A DNA stretch of 64,000 bases from assembly GCF_025685625.1 (NCBI RefSeq), contig NZ_JAGSYI010000004.1, positions 496,001-560,000 of the forward strand, given 5' to 3'. Shown in pieces: positions 46,231 to 57,474 of this stretch (position 1 is its first letter; the number at the start of each line of letters is the position of its first letter). The stretch is from Acidicapsa acidisoli. GTDB lineage: Bacteria > Acidobacteriota > Terriglobia > Terriglobales > Acidobacteriaceae. Below the pieces are notes generated by a model, which saw only the letters and a list, made by a program, of their open reading frames with translations, had not been told where the DNA came from and searched no databases. Made by a program: the position numbers and the translations under genes.

Positions 46231-47121
46231 ATGAAAAGACGCGGAATGGAAAAGCGTGCGGCGTTGATCGTTCTTTCCGTCCTGCTTACTTCGGCTCAAA
46301 TTCGGGCCGTAGAGGAGCATCCAGCGCGCGGGATTGTAGTCGAAGCGGCCCCTGCGCATCATTCCTTCGTGGTGTCATGCGACGCGATTGCTGGGTATAT
46401 GGACGCGATGGAAATGTCTTTCTCAGTGCGGGATGCCAAAGTGCTGGTGCCTTTGAAGCCCGGCATGGCAGTCAACTTCACGATCGTCACGCGCGGCAAA
46501 GTGCTGTATGCGGAGAACATTCAGCCGACGACGACTTCGAACTTCGAATCGGAGCCGATGGAGGCGGGGACGCTGACGGCCTTGAATTCGGTGCTGGATC
46601 CTTCAGCGAACAAGAGGGTGGTGTCGGTTGGGGAGCAGGTCCCGGATTTTGAACTCACCGATCAGGCCCGGCAGCAGATTCGTCTCTCGCAATTTCGAGG
46701 AAAGGTTGTTGCGCTTACCTTTGGTTATTCGCGCTGCCCCAATCCGAACTATTGCTATCGCCTCTCCAACAACCTGGCCCAGGTGGCAAGACGTCTTCAC
46801 GACAGGGCAGGGCGCGATCTCGTGCTGTTGACGATTGCCATCGATCCGGAACACGATCAGGGCGCGGCGTTGACCGAGTATGCGAATACATGGAAAGCCG
46901 ATCCCGAGATTTGGCATTTCCTGACCGGGACGGTTGCGCAAGTGAAGCAGGTAGCCGGAATGTTTGGCATGAATTTCTGGAGTAGCGAAGGCCTGTTGAC
47001 ACACACGCTGCACACGATCATCATCGACCGCGAAGGGCGGCTGGCGGTAAATCTCGAGGGCAATCAATTCACTTCAAGGCAGTTAAGTGACCTGGTGGAG
47101 GCTTTGATCAACCGTCCTTAG
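46231..47121 (+). CDS. SCO1/SenC-like thioredoxin-fold protein with N-terminal CusF-like copper domain
   Basis: 296 residues from the ATG at 46231 (GGGAGA upstream). Signal peptide (about 1-25). The CusF-like domain spans about 30-98 and has 'GYMDAMEMSFSV', with Met60 and Met62 as predicted copper ligands; the usual His before 'IPGYM' reads Cys50. The SCO domain (about 130-295) has its metal/thiol pair at Cys169 and Cys175 ('SRCPNPNYC', a CX5C spacing instead of CX3C) and a distal His in 'THTLHTIIID'. SCO proteins deliver copper to cytochrome oxidase-like sites. The fusion points to a periplasmic Cu chaperone or thiol reductase for the neighbouring secreted redox proteins. Confidence 0.88.
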   Translation: MKRRGMEKRAALIVLSVLLTSAQIRAVEEHPARGIVVEAAPAHHSFVVSCDAIAGYMDAMEMSFSVRDAKVLVPLKPGMAVNFTIVTRGKVLYAENIQPTTTSNFESEPMEAGTLTALNSVLDPSANKRVVSVGEQVPDFELTDQARQQIRLSQFRGKVVALTFGYSRCPNPNYCYRLSNNLAQVARRLHDRAGRDLVLLTIAIDPEHDQGAALTEYANTWKADPEIWHFLTGTVAQVKQVAGMFGMNFWSSEGLLTHTLHTIIIDREGRLAVNLEGNQFTSRQLSDLVEALINRP

Positions 47122-47162
47122 AGCATTTTCGCTTCAAATAGATTTAATCTTTGGTTGATCTT

Positions 47163-48122
47163 TTATTGTGGCTCTGCGGAGTCCGGGCGAGAAAAATTAG
47201 GCGTCTTGCTGGAAGAATGCGCACTGTTGAGCTTTTGGCAAAGCGCAAATTCCTTCTGTGCCTGTTCGCTCAACCCCTCCTTGCGATAGATTCTGGCAAG
47301 TTTGAAGTGCAATCCCGAGGCATCCGGCGCAAGCGTCACGGCCCGCTCCATCTCGCTCTGCGCTTTTGCCAGGTTCTGCTGCGCCTCAAAAGCATCGCTG
47401 AGGGTCTCGTGAACTTTGGGGTTCTCCGGGGACAACGCAGCAGCCTTCGCGAGATAAGGAATCGCCTTGTCCGGCTGACTCTCCTCAATGAGCATGGCAC
47501 CAAGATTAAGAAACGGTTGCGCATCTACGGGCGCTTCCCCTTGCCAGTCGATCGCCGCTTGGAAGGCTTGGCGCGCCTTCTCGGGACTGCTCAGTTCTTT
47601 CCAACACAACCCAAGATTGTTCTCTGCCTGCACATACTTGGGATGGAGGGCCAGAGCACGCTCGAAGCTGGTGACCGCCTGCGGAAATATATTCTCGTTA
47701 TATTTGGTTCGTCCCAGCAGATACCAGGCATCGGCATCGTCCGGAGACTCGGACACGACCTGCGAAAACCACTTGTCCGCATCTGGAAAATCGCTTAAAA
47801 GAACGTAATCCGACGCGACAACCTTCAGCTCATTCGCGCGTGGACGTTTATATTTTGCGCCTTCGGTAAACTCTGCAAGAGACTCATTCGCCTTTTGCTC
47901 GCGAAAAAGCACATACCCCAATAGAAAATGCGCTTCCGCCGACTCGGGGTTGGCCTTCAGATAACTCCGCGACGATTGTTCCGCGCCTGCCAGCCTTCCC
48001 TCTGCCAGCATCGTGCGAGCCTCCGTCAACGAGCCCTCTGATTGCCCGCACCAAGCCCGCGAACTACAAACGACGGCAAGAGCAAGGAGGCACATCCGGA
48101 TTGGAGCTCGCATCTTCCTCAT
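47163..48122 (-). CDS. Secreted TPR protein (last gene of haem operon)
   Basis: 319 residues from the ATG at 48120-48122, only 7 bases after the stop of the heptahaem gene. Signal peptide (about 1-26), then about seven TPR units ('AEAHFLLGYVLFREQKANESLAEF', 'ADAWYLLGRTKYNENIFPQAVTSFERALALHPKY', 'VQAENNLGLCWKELSSPEKARQAFQAAI', 'PKVHETLSDAFEAQQNLAKAQSEME'). The protein is a helical scaffold with no catalytic site. Its tight coupling to the cytochrome implies it holds that protein or a partner in the periplasm. It is convergent with the CusF-SCO gene; the 41-base gap between them has no clear hairpin. Confidence 0.88.
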   Translation of the reverse strand: MRKMRAPIRMCLLALAVVCSSRAWCGQSEGSLTEARTMLAEGRLAGAEQSSRSYLKANPESAEAHFLLGYVLFREQKANESLAEFTEGAKYKRPRANELKVVASDYVLLSDFPDADKWFSQVVSESPDDADAWYLLGRTKYNENIFPQAVTSFERALALHPKYVQAENNLGLCWKELSSPEKARQAFQAAIDWQGEAPVDAQPFLNLGAMLIEESQPDKAIPYLAKAAALSPENPKVHETLSDAFEAQQNLAKAQSEMERAVTLAPDASGLHFKLARIYRKEGLSEQAQKEFALCQKLNSAHSSSKTPNFSRPDSAEPQ

Positions 48123-48129
48123 AGCACGA

Positions 48130-49770
48130 TTATCTGCTGTCTGAGCCACCACACGCTTGCACTTGCTGAAGCAACCGCCGCATGTCCATCTGCTCCGGAG
48201 AGTACTTAAGCGCGGTCTTCAACGTATCCTGCGCTGCCACGGAGTTACCGGCCATGCACTCCACACGCGCCAAGTTCATCGCCAATCCAGCCGAATATTG
48301 GTTTTGCTCGAAGGCGTGCCGCAATATCGCAACAGCCTCCTCCGTTTTGCCTTCCCTGGCCAACAAGATCCCGAGGTTCGATCGCGCTGTCAGATCCTCG
48401 GCATCGATAGTCAGCACTCTCCGGAATGCTGCTTCCGCCGTCTCCGCATCGCCACGCTCCGCGCTCACATTTCCCAGCGCGTCCAATGCCGCGCGATCCT
48501 GCTGAATGCCAGACTTCAATTTCGAAAGATGCTCCCAAGCCAGCGCCTCGAATGCCCGGTCACCCTCCATCAGCAATTGGTACTCAGCCATTGCCTCATC
48601 GCGTTCCGTTGCACCCGGTGAAAAGATCGCCTTCAGAGCGCTCCCGCCGGTCTTTGCGCTTTCCGCCTTTTCACTTTCGGGTACGCGAAGAATGCGATGA
48701 TCCGTCCATGCCACGTGTAAAATATTCCCCGCAGCCAGCCGGCGCATATGGCAGCTTGTGCAGTCTGGGTTCTCGGGGTGATGAGTTGCCGCAAACGAGG
48801 GTTCGCTATGGCAGGCCAGGCACTTGCTTCGAAAGAATGCCGCTTTCTGCTCCGGAGCCGGAGTAAGGTGCGGATCGTGGCAGTTTGTACATGACATTCT
48901 GTCTCCGCTCATCCGTTTGCATGTGCTCTGGCTCAACTGCTCCACCTCACTCACGCCTCGCGCAGTCAGATCAGCACCTGCCCGCACGAAGTAAGCCAGA
49001 TACTTCGAGATCGGCTCTCCGGGCTGATAGTCAAGCGCTGACTTCCCCGCGCGCTCAACCGTAACATCCCCCTCAAGATGGCAGCTGACGCACACAGAAT
49101 CTCGCCGGTCCGCATCCAGCTTTGCCGGATTGACCACCGTCGCCTTCCCGCCCGTCGCGACGTGCTGTTGCGTATCTCCGTGACATGCCTCGCAGGTAAT
49201 CCCCGTATGCAGAAACGCAAGTCCATCGTAGCGATTGACCGTCCCTGCTTCGCTGGGCTGCACGGCGCTCATATGGCAACGCAGGCAGTTGCTCTGCATA
49301 GGCAATGGCGGGACCATCTGCCGCATATCGGCCATGCCCGGCTTCATGTCATAGCTCTTTGAAGCCGCGTACCACGCCACGGGCGACTCAAACAAATAGC
49401 TGTCGATCGAATACAAATACGTCGTTGCCAGGTGCCCCGAGCCCAGAAAGTAGCTCAACACAACCGTATGTGGCCAAGCTGGGTCTTGCGGCGTACGATA
49501 TTCCAATTCCGCCTTGCCCTCGACATTCGATACCTCGTACGTCACGCCTGACGCTGGATGCACAAACGTGTCCGGCTTTAACTTCTCGAGAGCGCGTCCG
49601 CTCGCATTGGCCATAGGCGTCGCCAAATAGGTACGGTATATCTCGGCATGACACTTTGCACACACGGCATCTGCCTGACGCACGGGAGTTGCCTGGCCAT
49701 GCAAATGCGCCGTCGTCAACAGCAGAACCGTGATTGTCAGCCATCTCACCGTCAAGAAAATCCGTCGCAT
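48130..49770 (-). CDS. Periplasmic heptahaem c-type cytochrome fused to TPR domain
   Basis: 546 residues from the ATG at 49768-49770, just after the stop of the upstream TPR gene. Signal peptide (about 1-25). Seven CxxCH haem sites are present: CAKCH, CLRCH, CEACH, CVSCH, CTNCH, CLACH and CTSCH. The last two are close together, as in cytochrome c554-like proteins. The C-terminal third (about 395-530) is TPR ('NVSAERGDAETAEAAFRRVLTIDAEDLTARSNLGILLAREGKTEEAV'). Related TPR-multihaem proteins occur in Acidobacteriota and Planctomycetota with unknown roles. Electron transfer to or from a secreted partner is likely. Middle gene of a TPR-cytochrome-TPR operon. Confidence 0.92.
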   Translation of the reverse strand: MRRIFLTVRWLTITVLLLTTAHLHGQATPVRQADAVCAKCHAEIYRTYLATPMANASGRALEKLKPDTFVHPASGVTYEVSNVEGKAELEYRTPQDPAWPHTVVLSYFLGSGHLATTYLYSIDSYLFESPVAWYAASKSYDMKPGMADMRQMVPPLPMQSNCLRCHMSAVQPSEAGTVNRYDGLAFLHTGITCEACHGDTQQHVATGGKATVVNPAKLDADRRDSVCVSCHLEGDVTVERAGKSALDYQPGEPISKYLAYFVRAGADLTARGVSEVEQLSQSTCKRMSGDRMSCTNCHDPHLTPAPEQKAAFFRSKCLACHSEPSFAATHHPENPDCTSCHMRRLAAGNILHVAWTDHRILRVPESEKAESAKTGGSALKAIFSPGATERDEAMAEYQLLMEGDRAFEALAWEHLSKLKSGIQQDRAALDALGNVSAERGDAETAEAAFRRVLTIDAEDLTARSNLGILLAREGKTEEAVAILRHAFEQNQYSAGLAMNLARVECMAGNSVAAQDTLKTALKYSPEQMDMRRLLQQVQACGGSDSR

Positions 49771-49777
49771 AGCCACT

Positions 49778-50968
49778 TCAGTTGGCTGTGCTCTTGATCT
49801 TGCTGACATCGCTCGCTTGCGCAGCGACGGCCTCGCTCGCTTCGCGCTCCAGGGTGGCGTAGATCTTCATCTCCGCCTGTGCTTCGGCGCCCTTGCCTTG
49901 CGCGCGATAGACAGCCGCAAGCAAAAAGCGAATCGACGGCTCCTTTGGGCTATCCTTCTCCGCCATCAACAGATCGGGCAGAGCCTCGGGCTGCCGTCCT
50001 AAACGAACCAAGGCACGCGCACGGTCCACACGTGCCTGCATCAATGCGGGGCAGCGTTCAATCGCGCGATTTGCCTCACTCAGCGCCTCGTCGTTCGAGG
50101 CGTTGTCTTCCAGAATCGCGTTTGCCAGCTTCCAGCGTGCAAGGCAGTTATTTGGGTCGTTGACGATCTCCGCGCGGAACTCCGTCTGGGCCGACTTCCA
50201 TTTGCCCATGTTCCAATATGCGTCGCCCATGTGCATGTGCGTCCCGGGCTGCTGCGGAGCCACGTCGATTGCCTTCTTGTATTCCACGAGGGCAAGGTCG
50301 TAGTTATGCATGCTCTCGTCCACCTCGCCGGAAATCTCATGCGCCACCACGGAATTCGGATCGATCTCGTCGATCTTTTTCAGCGCATTCTCCGACATCT
50401 GCAAATACGTCTTGCCCAGCAGATACCATCCTTCCTGGTCTTTCGGATTTCTCCCCAGAAAGCTATTCAGGTGAGTCGCCGCGTCTTCGTATTTCTTTTC
50501 GTTGATCAGCAGGCGCGCCAGCATCATCTCCACCCGGTCGTCTCCGGGATGCGACTGCAGCGCCTTGCGCAGAAGCGGCTCTGCCTTCGCATCTTCCCCT
50601 AGTTGCGAATAACTCATGCCCAGTAGCGCAGCCGCGGTCGGCATATTCGGATTGAGTTCCAACCCGCGCTTGAGCACCTCTGCCGCATGTGCATAGTCGT
50701 GTCCATCGAAGTACAGCATGCCCAGGTTGTTGTATGCTGCCGCCAAGTGCGGCGCCAGCTTCAGCATAGCCCTGTATTTCTCGATCGCCGTCGTGTTGTC
50801 GCCTCGCTGCTGCGCCTGCTTGGCTTGCGCATAAAGCTCCTGTACTCCCGGCGTTACCTCATCCTCAGCCTGATAAGCCACTGCGGCGACGGCGGAAATC
50901 GCTAGCAACGACGCGGCAAAACACCGCAACCATCCGCGAAGCCGCGCTCGGGCTCGTTCCATCTTCAT
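49778..50968 (-). CDS. Secreted TPR protein (first gene of haem operon)
   Basis: 396 residues. A signal/membrane segment (about 10-32: 'LRCFAASLLAISAVAAVAYQ') is followed by nine or so TPR units covering most of the protein ('AAAYNNLGMLYFDGHDYAHAAEVLKRGLELNPN', 'QEGWYLLGKTYLQMSENALKKI', 'PGTHMHMGDAYWNMGKWKSAQTEFRAEIVNDPNN'). It is a scaffold without visible active site. The stop lies 7 bases before the cytochrome start, so the three genes 50968-47163 form an operon. The 183-base gap upstream holds the terminators of the TonB receptor gene and must include this operon's promoter. Confidence 0.9.
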   Translation of the reverse strand: MKMERARARLRGWLRCFAASLLAISAVAAVAYQAEDEVTPGVQELYAQAKQAQQRGDNTTAIEKYRAMLKLAPHLAAAYNNLGMLYFDGHDYAHAAEVLKRGLELNPNMPTAAALLGMSYSQLGEDAKAEPLLRKALQSHPGDDRVEMMLARLLINEKKYEDAATHLNSFLGRNPKDQEGWYLLGKTYLQMSENALKKIDEIDPNSVVAHEISGEVDESMHNYDLALVEYKKAIDVAPQQPGTHMHMGDAYWNMGKWKSAQTEFRAEIVNDPNNCLARWKLANAILEDNASNDEALSEANRAIERCPALMQARVDRARALVRLGRQPEALPDLLMAEKDSPKEPSIRFLLAAVYRAQGKGAEAQAEMKIYATLEREASEAVAAQASDVSKIKSTAN

Positions 50969-51068
50969 AGCCTGCCATTATAGTGGATTTCGCGTGCGTC
51001 GAATGCGGCGCTTTCCATACCCCTTCTGCTGCCGCCTTTTACCCATTCCAATTGCGAAGAACAAAATT

Positions 51069-51146
51069 GCCGGGCTGTGCAGAGCCAGCCCGGCGTGGAA
51101 GGAGACACGTCTATAGGCAGCGCAACCCAAACAAAGATTGCGCTGC
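51069..51146 (-). terminator. Tandem terminator hairpins after the TonB receptor
   Basis: Two perfect nine-bp hairpins: GCAGCGCAA (51117-51125) with TTGCGCTGC (51138-51146), and GCCGGGCTG (51069-51077) with CAGCCCGGC (51086-51094). On the minus strand the second is followed by AATTTTGTT, giving a Rho-independent layout. Confidence 0.8.
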
Positions 51147-51151
51147 ACCCT

Positions 51152-54100
51152 CTAGAATTCCAACCGGAATTGGACCTGGCCCTGGCGGTTGCTGCTGCCG
51201 TTAAAGGCGTTGTTATTCGCACCTTCGCTATTGGCCTCTCCGAAGGTGCCGTCGCTTGCGTTAAAGTCAGGTGCTTTAAAGATAGTTCGGTTGAACGCAT
51301 TGAAGTAATCCACTTGCAGAACGCCAGTGAGATGCTCGCCGAAGTAGAACTTCTTCCTTGCGTTCAGGGCCTCGTTAGCGATGCCTGGCTGCCTTACCGC
51401 GCCATAGTTTCGAATGGCGTTGCCAAAGACGTATTGCGTGGGAGTTACCGCAAATGCCTGGGGATTGAAGATCTGCGGCGGCGTTCCATGTCCGCCCAGA
51501 ACCCAGTAGTCCCTTTCCAGCTTATAGGAGTGGGTATGAAGGTCAACTCCCTGAACCCGGTTTGGACGATTGTTAGGGCCGCTGGGCCAGGGAGTGCCGT
51601 TCTCGGTGATATTGCTCGCCGAGCCCTCTTCGTAGTCGAGAATCCAACCCACCTGCCAACCGCCCGCCAAGTTGGCCCATGTGTGATTGTTCGCCCATCG
51701 TTTGCCGGGGCCGATGGGCAGCTCATAGGTGCCGCTGCCTTTGAACGTCTGAGGCTCATCCGAGGTTGAAACTGCCCACTCCGATTTTTGGTTGTATTTG
51801 TTCAGACCGTTTGCGGTGAAGCTCGAGAAGCCGCTGTTGGTATTGTCCATCAGATGGGAAAGCGTGTAGCCAGCCAGGAAGGATAGACCGTTGCTGAAGC
51901 GCTTGTCGACCTCGATCTGGAGACTGTTGTAGAAGGTCGTTCCCGAACCTTCGAAGTTGTTGAAGATGGATGCGAACTGGGGATAAGGCGAGAGCGACTG
52001 GGCAACGGTCGAGGAGGAACCAAAGTCCGTCACGAAGTTCGCATAAGGAAGTGTGAAGCCATCCGCCTGAGCGCAGCCGCTGGCAAACGTATCGGACAAC
52101 ACGGGGTTGCCGGCATTGGCTGGGCACTTGCTCAGCACATCCCCGTATTGGCCATTGTTGTTCGGGTTCATCTCGGCGAGATTGTTGAGCTTGCTGGGCA
52201 GGTGGATCACCTTGTTGCCTGCATACGCGACCAACACGAACATGTTGTAAGGCAACTCGCGCTGCACCTGCAGGTTCCACTGCTGGCTGTAGGGAGCAAA
52301 ACCGTCGCTCTGGCTGAAGGCATCGATATTTTGCCCATTGCCGATCGATGGACTGAACGGTGTTATCTGCGGCGCGGGAAGTATATTGGTATCCCAGCTT
52401 CCATAGGAGGAAACGTTGGAGCCCGAGGCGTTGCGCACAAACGAGCCGGTCAGCAGGTTGCCGTAGTTGACTGCCACCTTGCTGGTGCCGTACTCGTAAG
52501 CGCCGCCGTCGAGGAAGGCGATGTCGTAGCCGCCCTGCACCACCATCTTGTCGCTTACCTTATAGGCAAATCCAAGACGCGGTCCAACGTGCCCCCAGTG
52601 GATCGACGCGCGGTCGTATCCCGAGCAGCCATTGCAGTTGCCGAATTGGGTCATCGCTCCAGGAATATTGCCGTCGGGATCAGTCCCCGGATGGTTGGGA
52701 TCGAGGAACACGATCAGGTTATGGTCTTCCGTGAACGGAATCTGGATATCCCAGCGCAGACCGAGGTTGACCGTCAGCTTGGGGCTCAGCTTGATGTCAT
52801 CCTGGATGTAAGGTGAAAAAGCCCGGTTGCGCAAGCGCAGCTCCTGGCTCTCGCTGCGGTTGGCCGCGTCGGGTATGCCGAGCAGGAAGCTGGCAAAAGC
52901 GCTTCCCTCGCTGCTGAAGTTGGGGCTGCTCGGATTCGAGGTTTCGTAGTTGCTGAACGCGAAATGGCCGCCCTCGGTCTGCTCCTCGTTATCGTCCTGA
53001 TAGCTGCGGCGGTATTCGCCGCCGATATTGAAGGTATGCCGCCCCTTGGTCCACAGCCAGTTGTTCACGATGGCCGTTCCCAGTTTGCGGTTTATCGACT
53101 GGAGCCACGAGCCTTGAGTGCCCCAATCCGTAAGGGCGTGCTGGCCGCTCCACGTGAAGTAGGGGGGAACATTCTCATTCGCCACGGCGGGGAACGTGTA
53201 TCCCTTCGTGTCATTGAATTGGTTGTTGATCTCGCCGAACCACCCCACACCGGCCGTCATGACAAGATGTGGCGTGAGGGTATTGGTGTAGTTCAACAGG
53301 AAGATGCTGCCCAAATCCGGCTCAAACTTCATACTGTTGAGGGGATTGGGAGCCAGAACCAAAGGAGCATTGTCAAAGTCGGTAGCGGAATAGCTGTTGC
53401 GCCACTGGGTATAGTGCAGGCTCTGCGTGGGTGTAAGCGTCTGGTCGACCACGAATCCCCAGACATGCTGGAGATTCGGGAAGGAATTGGGCGCAAAGTT
53501 CTTGTTCGAGTCCAATCCGCCGACGCCGCTGCCTGGACGATCGGGATTCGGAATATATGGAATGAGCAAAGCAGCGGTCGGGCTGATACAGCTTGGCGGA
53601 ATCACATTGAGCGTGCCGTTGTACTGGAACTGCTGTCCGGGCGTTAGACCGTCGCAATTAAATCCAGGTGGAACATAAATCGGAATCAGCGCGCCCGTGC
53701 TGGAATTCACAAAATCGGTGAAATCACCTGTCTTTTCCTGCGCCGTAGGCACGGTCGATAACCCGGTATTTTCTACGGCCTGCTTGAACCACTCCTGGCT
53801 GTAGTTGCCGAAGGTCTTGTTGCGGCCGTCGTACAGATGCGGAATGCGGATGGGGCCACCGATGCTGAAGCCGTAGTTGTTCTCGTGATCGGTCGGGGGC
53901 GCTCCTGATCCATTCCACGACTTGCCGTTAAAGAAGCCCACCGAATCAAACATGCTGTTGCGGTTGATCTCAAAGGCGGAGCCGTGGTATTTGTTGGTTC
54001 CGGACTTCATGGTGTAGGTGATCGCACCCTGGCTCAGTCCATACTGCGAAGTGAAGTTGGAACGCTCGACGCGAAACTCCTGCACCAGGTCAAAGGGCGG

Positions 54101-54775
54101 ATTGACGTTCTGCGAGTATCCTTCAGTCTCCGACTGCGGCCAGGGGATGCCGTTGTAGACAATCTCTTCTTCGAAGTCGACACCGCCGTTGATCCGGTGA
54201 GAGAAGGTGCTTCCGGTCGTTCCAGGGGAGAGGAATTGCAACTGGTCCACCTGGCGGCCGCGGCCCGAGACTTCGGTCGGCAGCGCGTCCACAACCTCTG
54301 ACTCAATCGTGCTGCCCAGTTCCGGCTGGGTGGTGTTAAGAGCAATCTGCTCGGCCGTCACTTGCACTGTTTCGGACGTTGCGCCAGGAGAAAGCGCGAA
54401 ATCGACCGTCGACGTCGTACTGACTTCGACGTCGACACTGTTCTTCACTTCCCTCTTGAATCCTTCCGCATTCACCGTAATGGTGTATCTCGCAGGCGAA
54501 AGGGCTCTGAAGGCGTACGTTCCTGCGCTCTCCGTCGTAGTGCTCGTGGAAACCGATGTAGCTTCGTTGACAATCGTGACCTTGGCGCCGGAAATGACCG
54601 CGCCGCTGTTATCGGTCACGGTGCCGGTGACGCCGGCGCTGGCTTGGGCCGAAGCCTGCCGCGGAGCCAAGAGCAGAAAGCATCCGGCCACGACTGTGAA
54701 CGCAAGCGCAACCCATGGGATTGAGCTTGAGAAGTTACTCCGCTGACTCTCCTTGGAATGGGGAAGGTATCTCAC
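51152..54775 (-). CDS. Oar-like TonB-dependent receptor of the ASPIC/haem module
   Basis: 1207 residues. GTG start with AGGAGG four bases upstream. A signal peptide (about 18-44, 'GCFLLLAPRQASAQ') is followed by the carboxypeptidase-regulatory domain (about 47-130: 'GVTGTVTDNSGAVISGAKVTIVNEA'), plug ('VDALPTEVSGRGRQVDQLQFLSPG') and a very large barrel. The protein ends '...SSNRQGQVQFRLEF', with the terminal Phe of outer-membrane barrels. 'QYGLSQGAITYTMKSGTNKYHGSAFEI' is the Oar signature. It lies between the haem operon and the second ASPIC gene, so its ligand may be a metal complex or a modified peptide linked to those proteins. Its promoter and terminators are both visible, so it is monocistronic. 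Confidence 0.93.
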   Translation of the reverse strand: MRYLPHSKESQRSNFSSSIPWVALAFTVVAGCFLLLAPRQASAQASAGVTGTVTDNSGAVISGAKVTIVNEATSVSTSTTTESAGTYAFRALSPARYTITVNAEGFKREVKNSVDVEVSTTSTVDFALSPGATSETVQVTAEQIALNTTQPELGSTIESEVVDALPTEVSGRGRQVDQLQFLSPGTTGSTFSHRINGGVDFEEEIVYNGIPWPQSETEGYSQNVNPPFDLVQEFRVERSNFTSQYGLSQGAITYTMKSGTNKYHGSAFEINRNSMFDSVGFFNGKSWNGSGAPPTDHENNYGFSIGGPIRIPHLYDGRNKTFGNYSQEWFKQAVENTGLSTVPTAQEKTGDFTDFVNSSTGALIPIYVPPGFNCDGLTPGQQFQYNGTLNVIPPSCISPTAALLIPYIPNPDRPGSGVGGLDSNKNFAPNSFPNLQHVWGFVVDQTLTPTQSLHYTQWRNSYSATDFDNAPLVLAPNPLNSMKFEPDLGSIFLLNYTNTLTPHLVMTAGVGWFGEINNQFNDTKGYTFPAVANENVPPYFTWSGQHALTDWGTQGSWLQSINRKLGTAIVNNWLWTKGRHTFNIGGEYRRSYQDDNEEQTEGGHFAFSNYETSNPSSPNFSSEGSAFASFLLGIPDAANRSESQELRLRNRAFSPYIQDDIKLSPKLTVNLGLRWDIQIPFTEDHNLIVFLDPNHPGTDPDGNIPGAMTQFGNCNGCSGYDRASIHWGHVGPRLGFAYKVSDKMVVQGGYDIAFLDGGAYEYGTSKVAVNYGNLLTGSFVRNASGSNVSSYGSWDTNILPAPQITPFSPSIGNGQNIDAFSQSDGFAPYSQQWNLQVQRELPYNMFVLVAYAGNKVIHLPSKLNNLAEMNPNNNGQYGDVLSKCPANAGNPVLSDTFASGCAQADGFTLPYANFVTDFGSSSTVAQSLSPYPQFASIFNNFEGSGTTFYNSLQIEVDKRFSNGLSFLAGYTLSHLMDNTNSGFSSFTANGLNKYNQKSEWAVSTSDEPQTFKGSGTYELPIGPGKRWANNHTWANLAGGWQVGWILDYEEGSASNITENGTPWPSGPNNRPNRVQGVDLHTHSYKLERDYWVLGGHGTPPQIFNPQAFAVTPTQYVFGNAIRNYGAVRQPGIANEALNARKKFYFGEHLTGVLQVDYFNAFNRTIFKAPDFNASDGTFGEANSEGANNNAFNGSSNRQGQVQFRLEF

Positions 54776-54927
54776 TGGACCTCCTAAAACGCATCGTCAA
54801 GTTCTAGTTCGACCGTAATCGGAAACCGGTAGCGATTTGGTTCAGGGCAGCGCAGGTGACTTGTCTCCATCGCGGCTCCGCCATGGAATCGATACCACTT
54901 TGCGTAGCAGCGGTTCCACAGCGCGCA

Positions 54928-54957
54928 ACTATACTTTCCTCAAATTTCAACTGTCAA
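54928..54957 (-). promoter_or_regulatory. Sigma-70 promoter of the TonB receptor gene
   Basis: On the minus strand TTGACA (54952-54957), an 18-base spacer and TATAGT (54928-54933). The leader would be about 145 bases. Confidence 0.6.
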
Positions 54958-55078
54958 GGTTTTTTTCTCCAACCTTCGGTGGAGATAGCCGAAGGGAGAA
55001 TTTCGCCGGAGCATTTCCCCTTATGCAGTTGAATTTAATACCGTTAACGCTCAAGCTCCCGACGCGCTGGAATACCGC

Positions 55079-55228
55079 TCAGGGGCGCGTCTGACATCTC
55101 GCTGCCGCAGACGCCGGCGGCTTGACCGTGCCCACCTCCAGCTCGTCGACCTGGTTCTGGAGGTCACTCTTCATCTCCGTGCGCGACTGCACAATGCCGC
55201 ACGGCCACCGGATTTCGATACACGTAAG
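55079..55228 (-). pseudogene. Orphan C-terminal tail of an ASPIC/UnbV protein
   Basis: On the minus strand, an open stretch of about 49 codons between a TAA (55229-55231) and a TGA (55079-55081) translates as 'IEIRWPCGIVQSRTEMKSD' and onward. The 'IEIRWP-GIVQ' is the last conserved block of ASPIC/UnbV domains ('VxWPSG'). There is no start codon and no propeller in front. It follows directly after the complete ASPIC gene 55266-57131, which has its own WPSG tail ('IHWPSGAVETVKLP'). The fragment therefore looks like the leftover end of a second, mostly deleted paralogue. The rest of the 490-base gap holds the TonB receptor promoter and leader. Confidence 0.6.
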
Positions 55229-55265
55229 TTACCGCGCACTCCCCGATTTCTGGTAACGTCTTCTT

Positions 55266-57131
<1,866 letters not shown>

Positions 57132-57474
57132 CGAATGGTGAAAGTAAGGCAAATAGGAGGCCCTTACCGCACGAGTATAACGCAGTAGTAATGGCAAGAG
57201 CTCCTCAGCAATTGCGGCGTTTTGGGATTGTCATCTCGCCGGACAACAGGCACAGAGAATTTTTGAGTCTGCGAAAGCCCGAACGCCATAGGGAGCAATT
57301 TTGACAGCGATTATGTTATGGGCCTATTCCACCGCGCCACACCGAGGCACAAATGGCGCGAATTCCCCGCAAATGCAGGCTTTCGAATCAATCACGTTCA
57401 TGCGCCTCACTGGACGAACTTCTCTTCCTCCTCTTGACTTTAGAATTAGCCCCTATCAACGGCAAAGGCACTAA

